Positions 42,245-46,428 of a stretch of DNA of 46,428 bases are shown piece by piece (positions within the stretch are counted from its first letter, which is position 1; every line of letters begins with the position of its first letter). The stretch is from positions 1 through 46,428 of the forward strand of contig JANWWW010000005.1 of the NCBI GenBank assembly GCA_025055295.1. The letters run 5' to 3'. A program made the position numbers and the translations under genes. This DNA is from Deltaproteobacteria bacterium (GTDB lineage: Bacteria; Bdellovibrionota_C; UBA2361; JANWWW01). A model generated the notes under the pieces. That model ran no database searches. It was given only the letters and a program-made list of their open reading frames with translations, and was not told where the DNA came from.

Positions 42245-42982
42245 ATGAAGGGGATCGTTCTAGCGGGTGGACTGGGAACAAGACTTTACCCTTGCACGCG
42301 TGTAACTAACAAACACTTGTTGCCTGTTTATAACAAGCCTATGATTTATTACCCGATTGAAGCGCTCGTCAAGCTTGGCATCACAGAAATTATGGTTGTA
42401 ACAGGGGGCAACTACGCAGGAGATTTTCTCAAGCTTCTCGGCAGTGGCAAGGAGTTTGGTTTAAAGCATATCCATTACACATATCAGGAAAAAGAAGGCG
42501 GGATTGCGGAAGCTCTAGGTCTTTGTGAACATTTTTGTTCTGGTGACAGTATGGTTGTTTTTCTTGGCGACAACATAATACAAGGTAATGTAAAAAAGGG
42601 GTACTCAAGGTTCCTTGAAAAAGGCGCGCGGGGAGCCATGATTTTTTTAAAAGAGGTCGAGGACTGTCAAAGGTTTGGGGTGCCTGAATTCGACAATGCA
42701 GGCAAACTTTTGCGAATTGTCGAAAAACCTCAAAACCCCCCGTCAAAGTATGCTGTGACAGGAATATATATGTACGATAGCTCTGTTTTTGATTACATCA
42801 AAAAGTGCGTGCCATCTGGAAGAGGAGAACTGGAAATCACCGATGTCAATAACTTTTACATCCAGGCAGGTCTCATGGACTATGAAATTCTTGACGGCTG
42901 GTGGACAGACGCAGGCACCTTTGATAGCCTCCTTCGGGCTTCTCAGCTTGTCCAACTGACTGGGGCTAATAACGATCACTGA
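42245..42982 (+). CDS. rmlA: Glucose-1-phosphate thymidylyltransferase (nucleotidyltransferase), short form
   Basis: Activates glucose 1-phosphate with dTTP to dTDP-glucose for surface sugar synthesis. The nucleotide-binding GIVLAGGLGTRLYPCT is at 3-18, followed by NKHLLPVYNKPMIYYPI, FLGDNI with the metal Asp, RFGVPEFD and IVEKPQNPPS. The protein has 245 residues against about 290 for E. coli RmlA; the missing C-terminal part is the allosteric region, as in several short homologues. It leads rmlA-rmlB-rmlD-manC with gaps of 4 bases or overlaps. Identity as a dTDP-glucose enzyme is supported by the following rmlB. Confidence 0.9.
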   Translation: MKGIVLAGGLGTRLYPCTRVTNKHLLPVYNKPMIYYPIEALVKLGITEIMVVTGGNYAGDFLKLLGSGKEFGLKHIHYTYQEKEGGIAEALGLCEHFCSGDSMVVFLGDNIIQGNVKKGYSRFLEKGARGAMIFLKEVEDCQRFGVPEFDNAGKLLRIVEKPQNPPSKYAVTGIYMYDSSVFDYIKKCVPSGRGELEITDVNNFYIQAGLMDYEILDGWWTDAGTFDSLLRASQLVQLTGANNDH

Positions 42983-42986
42983 CCAA

Positions 42987-43994
42987 ATGCGGTGTCTGGT
43001 TACAGGGGGGGCTGGATTCATAGGATCAAACTTTGTTCGTTTTTTATTAACCAGAAACTTATACGATAAAGTTGCAGTAGTTGATAACCTTAGCTATGGG
43101 GGCTATTTAGATAATTTAAACGGAGTTTTGTCAGGAATTGATTTTTTTCAAATTGATATATCTGATTATTCATCGCTTGCCAAAGTTTTTGAAGAATTTC
43201 GACCAGACCACGTCTACCATTTTGCGGCACAAAGTCATGTGGACAGATCGATACTAAACCCGGGACAGTTTATCAGTTCCAACATAGTTGGCTCTTTTAA
43301 TTTGTTTGAGCTTTCGCGGATTTATAAGACCCAAAAGTTCATCCATGTGTCTACCGACGAGGTATATGGATCGGCTAACCCGGGTGAGAGTTTTCTTGAG
43401 TCTTCTCCGTTAGACCCGTCAAGCCCCTACTCTGCTTCTAAAGCAGGAAGCGATTTGTTGGCGTTAAGTTATTACAAAACTTTTAATTTTCCGGTCGTAA
43501 TAACCAGGTCATCAAACAACTATGGCCCATACCAGTTACCTGAAAAATTTATCCCGCTTGCAATTACTAACCTTTTGGAAGGCAAACCAGTTCCAATTTA
43601 CGGAACTGGAATGAATATACGCAACTGGCTTTATGTAGAGGATAACTGCGAGGCAATTTTAACTGTAGGGTTGCATGGAGCTACTGGAGAAATTTACAAC
43701 ATTGGCGGGTTGCACGAGTGTGAAATTCCAAATCTCGAGCTTGCAAAGATTTTATGTGATCTTCTTGGGAGGAGTTATTCCTTGCTTGAATTTGTCAAAG
43801 ATCGGCCAGCGCATGATTTAAGGTATTCACTCGACAGTTCAAAGATAAAAAAACAGCTAAACTGGGAAGCAAAAACGAAACTGCGTGATGGCTTGCATAA
43901 GACTGTCGAATGGTATTCAACTAATAGGCCTTGGTGGGAGAAAAGAAAGAAGGAACTCGAGGAGTATTACAAACAAAACTATGGCAATAGATAA
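42987..43994 (+). CDS. rmlB: dTDP-glucose 4,6-dehydratase
   Basis: Converts dTDP-glucose to dTDP-4-keto-6-deoxyglucose. The N-terminal NAD-binding turn is TGGAGFIGSNFV. The catalytic STDEVYGS has T123, D124 and E125, and the YSASK motif has Y148 and K152. NNYGPYQLPEKFIPLAI and PIYGTGMNIRNWLYVEDNC are the standard substrate loops of RmlB. The length of 335 residues is slightly below the usual 350. It starts four bases after rmlA and overlaps rmlD by 14 bases. Identity is secure. Confidence 0.95.
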   Translation: MRCLVTGGAGFIGSNFVRFLLTRNLYDKVAVVDNLSYGGYLDNLNGVLSGIDFFQIDISDYSSLAKVFEEFRPDHVYHFAAQSHVDRSILNPGQFISSNIVGSFNLFELSRIYKTQKFIHVSTDEVYGSANPGESFLESSPLDPSSPYSASKAGSDLLALSYYKTFNFPVVITRSSNNYGPYQLPEKFIPLAITNLLEGKPVPIYGTGMNIRNWLYVEDNCEAILTVGLHGATGEIYNIGGLHECEIPNLELAKILCDLLGRSYSLLEFVKDRPAHDLRYSLDSSKIKKQLNWEAKTKLRDGLHKTVEWYSTNRPWWEKRKKELEEYYKQNYGNR

Positions 43995-44808
43995 AGTTGT
44001 CGTTTTTGGAGGAACAGGTCAGGTCGGGTCAGAATTAAAAAAGTTAGCTGGCAGTGAGTTTATTTTTTTTGACTCAAAACAGGCAAATTTTCAGGAACGT
44101 GAAAAAGTTAGGCAGGTTTTATTAACCTTAAAACCTTCAGTCGTTGTAAACTTGGCGGGATACACCAATGTTGATTTGGCGGAACTGGAGAGAACAAAAT
44201 GTTTTTTGGTTAATTTTCTTGCAGTCGAAGAAGTTATTTCATGCTGTGAGGTTTTAAAAAGTTACTTAGTCCATTTTTCGTCAGATTATGTTTTTGACGG
44301 AGAGCGTGGAAATTATGATGAACACGATATTGTTTCACCATTAAATTTTTACGGTCTTACAAAAGCGTGGTCGGAAAAGACATGCTTGTTATATGAAAAC
44401 AGTCTGGTTGTACGCACAAGTCATATCTTTGGTGGAAGAAACAGCATAGTTTTTCGATTTGCCGAAAAGATTAGGGATCGAAAAAAATTGATAGTTTTGT
44501 CTGGGCAAAAAGTAAATATAACTTATGCTGTTGATCTTGCAAAGTTTATTCTGTTCGCAATCAGGGAAAGACTTGGTGGATTAATTAACTTTGCAAATTC
44601 AGGAACGGTTACTTGGCCAAGTCTTGTTGACCAAATTGAAAAATATTTTTATATTTCGACGGAGAAAGAGCTGGTTTCAGAGTTTCCTAGGCCTGCTCGG
44701 AGACCACAAAACTCAACTTTGAATTTAGAAAAGGTTTCCGGGATGTTTAATGTCAGAAATTGGGAGATTGCTTTGGATGAGTTTTTATCCAATAATTTTA
44801 GTGGTTGA
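43981..44808 (+). CDS. rmlD: dTDP-4-dehydrorhamnose reductase
   Basis: Last step of dTDP-L-rhamnose synthesis, NAD(P)H-dependent. An earlier in-frame start inside rmlB exists (43885), but ATG 43981 begins MAIDKVVVFGGTGQVGSEL, the normal RmlD N-terminus, so I use it (275 residues). The GGTGQVG cofactor turn is at 10-16, then NLAGYTNVDLAE, HFSSDYVFDG and the YGLTK Tyr-Lys pair. It overlaps rmlB by 14 bases and manC by one base. No rmlC epimerase lies in this operon, so either it is encoded elsewhere or a related 6-deoxy sugar is made. Confidence 0.88.
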   Translation: MAIDKVVVFGGTGQVGSELKKLAGSEFIFFDSKQANFQEREKVRQVLLTLKPSVVVNLAGYTNVDLAELERTKCFLVNFLAVEEVISCCEVLKSYLVHFSSDYVFDGERGNYDEHDIVSPLNFYGLTKAWSEKTCLLYENSLVVRTSHIFGGRNSIVFRFAEKIRDRKKLIVLSGQKVNITYAVDLAKFILFAIRERLGGLINFANSGTVTWPSLVDQIEKYFYISTEKELVSEFPRPARRPQNSTLNLEKVSGMFNVRNWEIALDEFLSNNFSG

Positions 44809-45872
44809 TGGACACGGTTGGGGTTTTGTTAGCAGGCGGAATTGGTTCAAGATTTTGGCCCTTGAGCAGACAATCAAGACCGAAGCAATTCTTAAAACAT
44901 TTTAACGGCAAGACTTTTCTGCGTTGCGCGGTAGATCGTTTGCTTGCGTCAATAGGGGAAAATCACGGATCAATTTTGGTTGTGACTAACGAAAAATACA
45001 AAGATCTTGCAGTGCAAGAGGCTCCTGAAGCCATCATTTTGCCTGAAAAAGAGGGTCGTAACACAGCTCCTGCGATAGCCTATGCGGTGGCAAAAGCAAA
45101 AAGTCTTGGGGCAAAAAAAATGATTGTTGCGCCTGCAGACCATGTTTTTGAAAACGAAGAAAAGATGGTTTTGAAATTAAAGTCTGCGCTCGAATTTGTT
45201 GAGAAATCACCGCTTATCGTCATTTTCGGCCAAAAACCTATGTATCCACACACAGGTTATGGTTACATTAAAGTCGGGGGTTACGTTGATGAAGAAAAGT
45301 TTCCGGGTTTCAGGTATGTCAGGCGCTTTCACGAGAAGCCTAACCTTGAAAGAGCTAAATCCTACGTATCATCCGGTGAGTTTTTGTGGAACATGGGCAT
45401 ATTTGTTTGGTCTTTAGAGTCAATCCTTAGGGCTTTTGAGGATGAGCTGCCTGACTATTTTGAAGCAATTAACGAAATATCGAAAATTTTCGAATCAGGA
45501 CAAGATCAAGAAAAAATTTTTGGAATTTTAAACTCACTTGAGCCGGTTTCAATAGACCTTGGGTTGATTGAACGCGTTCGAAACATATCGGTTATGGAGG
45601 TCGAAGATTGTGGTTGGAGTGATATTGGTAACCTTAAAGTTTGGGTTGAGTTGATTGAGAATTCAGGGGCAAACTCAACTGAGCATATTCAAATTGATAG
45701 TAACGGTGTAAAAGTGTATGTAGACAAAGGCCTAGTTGTTACAGTGGGTGTCAGCGATTTATTTGTAGTTAAGAAGGATGACATTATTTTAATTTGCGAC
45801 AAGGAAAGAATTTCAGATGTAGGAAAAATTCCGGGAATTTTAGCAGAACGCGGTTTGGACCAGTATATTTAA
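44808..45872 (+). CDS. manC: Mannose-1-phosphate guanylyltransferase
   Basis: Makes GDP-mannose for polysaccharides. The signature GVLLAGGIGSRFWPLSRQSRPKQF is at the N-terminus, with ILPEKEGRNTAPAIAYA, GYGYIKVGG and the RRFHEKPNLERAKSYVSSGEFLWNMGIF block typical of type II GDP-mannose pyrophosphorylases. It ends at 354 residues without the phosphomannose isomerase half of bifunctional enzymes. The start is ATG 44808, which shares its A with the rmlD stop; a TTG one codon earlier is possible. It is the fourth gene of the nucleotide-sugar operon. Identity is firm. Confidence 0.92.
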   Translation: MDTVGVLLAGGIGSRFWPLSRQSRPKQFLKHFNGKTFLRCAVDRLLASIGENHGSILVVTNEKYKDLAVQEAPEAIILPEKEGRNTAPAIAYAVAKAKSLGAKKMIVAPADHVFENEEKMVLKLKSALEFVEKSPLIVIFGQKPMYPHTGYGYIKVGGYVDEEKFPGFRYVRRFHEKPNLERAKSYVSSGEFLWNMGIFVWSLESILRAFEDELPDYFEAINEISKIFESGQDQEKIFGILNSLEPVSIDLGLIERVRNISVMEVEDCGWSDIGNLKVWVELIENSGANSTEHIQIDSNGVKVYVDKGLVVTVGVSDLFVVKKDDIILICDKERISDVGKIPGILAERGLDQYI

Positions 45873-46110
45873 TCGGTGGCATAGGCACAGATTTTACCTG
45901 TCGTGTATAAAAAATGTATTGCGAGGTAATCAGAGAAAAATTTTTAAAATTAACGAGCAAAATTGATACTTTTTGAGTTAGGCAGAAGAATTTTTTTGGT
46001 GGACTACGAAGTTTTACCTAAATAAACTATCGTTACGGCAGGCAAATTAAGAGGTGTCAAGTTGATTGAAGGGTTTAAACTACTCATAAGCTCTTAAGTG
46101 ACCCCAGGAA

Positions 46111-46428
46111 CTAGAAATATTTACTTCCAAGTAACATTTTGATCTCAAGCTCGTAGGCAGCAAAATCTGCCTTAAGGTACGGGTTCTGTTGATACCTGTC
46201 GATGTCTTGAACATCTGGAGGGAACATAACTTTGCTCGCCTCATAGGCTACATCTAGCGCACTCACTACCACCCCAAGCATCGCTTCAGCATAACTCCTG
46301 TCCACCCCAAGTCTTGTCGCAACACTTGTAACAATCTGACTCGTTATCAACTTCGTCATCTCCTCTGCCACATCGCTTGATTTGATCTTCTCAAGCGCCT
46401 GCTCCAGAGCCTGTGTCTCTACACCAAG
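46111..46428 (-). CDS. Unknown protein, 5' end outside the window
   Basis: The frame is open from the window edge (first codon 46428-46426) through to the stop at 46111, giving 105 visible residues. A GTG at 46371 is in frame, but coding-like sequence continues upstream (LGVETQALEQALEKIKSSDV), so the gene is probably truncated here. The visible part is helical and soluble, with a hydrophobic patch (YAEAMLGVVVSALDVAYEA) and an acidic, Tyr-containing end. By eye it is richer in G+C than the neighbouring genes. I recognise no family. The 240-base gap to manC holds nothing clear. Confidence 0.6.
   Translation of the reverse strand, partial: LGVETQALEQALEKIKSSDVAEEMTKLITSQIVTSVATRLGVDRSYAEAMLGVVVSALDVAYEASKVMFPPDVQDIDRYQQNPYLKADFAAYELEIKMLLGSKYF

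Noticed and set aside
43885-43980. Upstream extension of rmlD inside rmlB
   Set aside because: The extra 32 residues precede a normal RmlD N-terminus and are rmlB read in another frame.
1-46428. CRISPR arrays, insertion sequences, prophage or integrase genes
   Set aside because: No spaced direct repeats, transposase or integrase motifs were seen on either strand.

Overview
The window looks like chromosomal DNA of a Gram-negative, respiring bacterium with an AT-rich genome (well under half G+C by eye). Supporting genes are a type IV pilus assembly cluster, a heat-shock sigma factor, a complete MinCDE set, the complex I subunit NuoI, a heme O synthase, phosphatidylserine decarboxylase and phospholipid methyltransferase relatives, a PpiD-like periplasmic foldase and the diaminopimelate part of lysine synthesis. 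Several details (the pilB-pilC-sensor-regulator order, the NuoI flavour, a short SspB-like protein, an NtrY-like kinase preceded by a DUF4390-like protein) resemble the former Deltaproteobacteria (Myxococcota, Bdellovibrionota and relatives). That placement is an inference from remembered family features, not a phylogeny.

Layout. 1-6.2 kb: rpoH (minus), then pilB, pilC and a membrane-anchored sigma54 activator (plus). 6.3-9.5 kb: a solitary rpsG and minC-minD-minE (minus). 9.5-16.8 kb: an RNase II/R enzyme, an alpha/beta hydrolase (minus), a small exported protein, nuoI, an unknown gene, an SspB-like gene, an unusual Nudix-box protein and a PmtA-like methyltransferase. 17.2-22.5 kb (minus): plsC, an HDOD-like protein, a Cys-rich anchored protein, a ppiD-like gene and ctaB. 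22.4-27.7 kb: a DUF3108 protein, a small unknown gene (minus) and the operon lysC-dapB-dapA-asd. 28.5-31.5 kb (minus): psd and two unrecognised genes. 31.5-34.7 kb: secE-nusG, a 1-kb gap, then an Rrf2 regulator next to a Cys-rich nicotianamine-synthase-like gene. 34.7-42.2 kb (minus): tRNA-Thr, ruvB, a DUF4390-like gene, an ntrY-like kinase, an M16C peptidase, osmC-like and terC-like genes. 42.2-45.9 kb: rmlA-rmlB-rmlD-manC. 46.1 kb to the end: an incomplete unknown gene.

Three themes stand out. First, classical operons are broken up: rpsG, nuoI and secE-nusG each stand without their usual neighbours, and long gene-poor spacers hold reading frames with no usable start codon. Second, first genes of transcription units repeatedly carry a -10 box (often the extended form TGGTAAAAT) only 6-12 bases before the start codon, which predicts leaderless or nearly leaderless mRNAs. 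Third, several proteins depart from their families: a PilS membrane/PAS-like part joined directly to a PilR-like sigma54 activator, a Psd with altered catalytic residues, a Nudix box lacking one Glu, and a nicotianamine-synthase-like enzyme with added cysteine pairs beside an Fe-S-type Rrf2 regulator. The last is my best candidate for an undescribed system.
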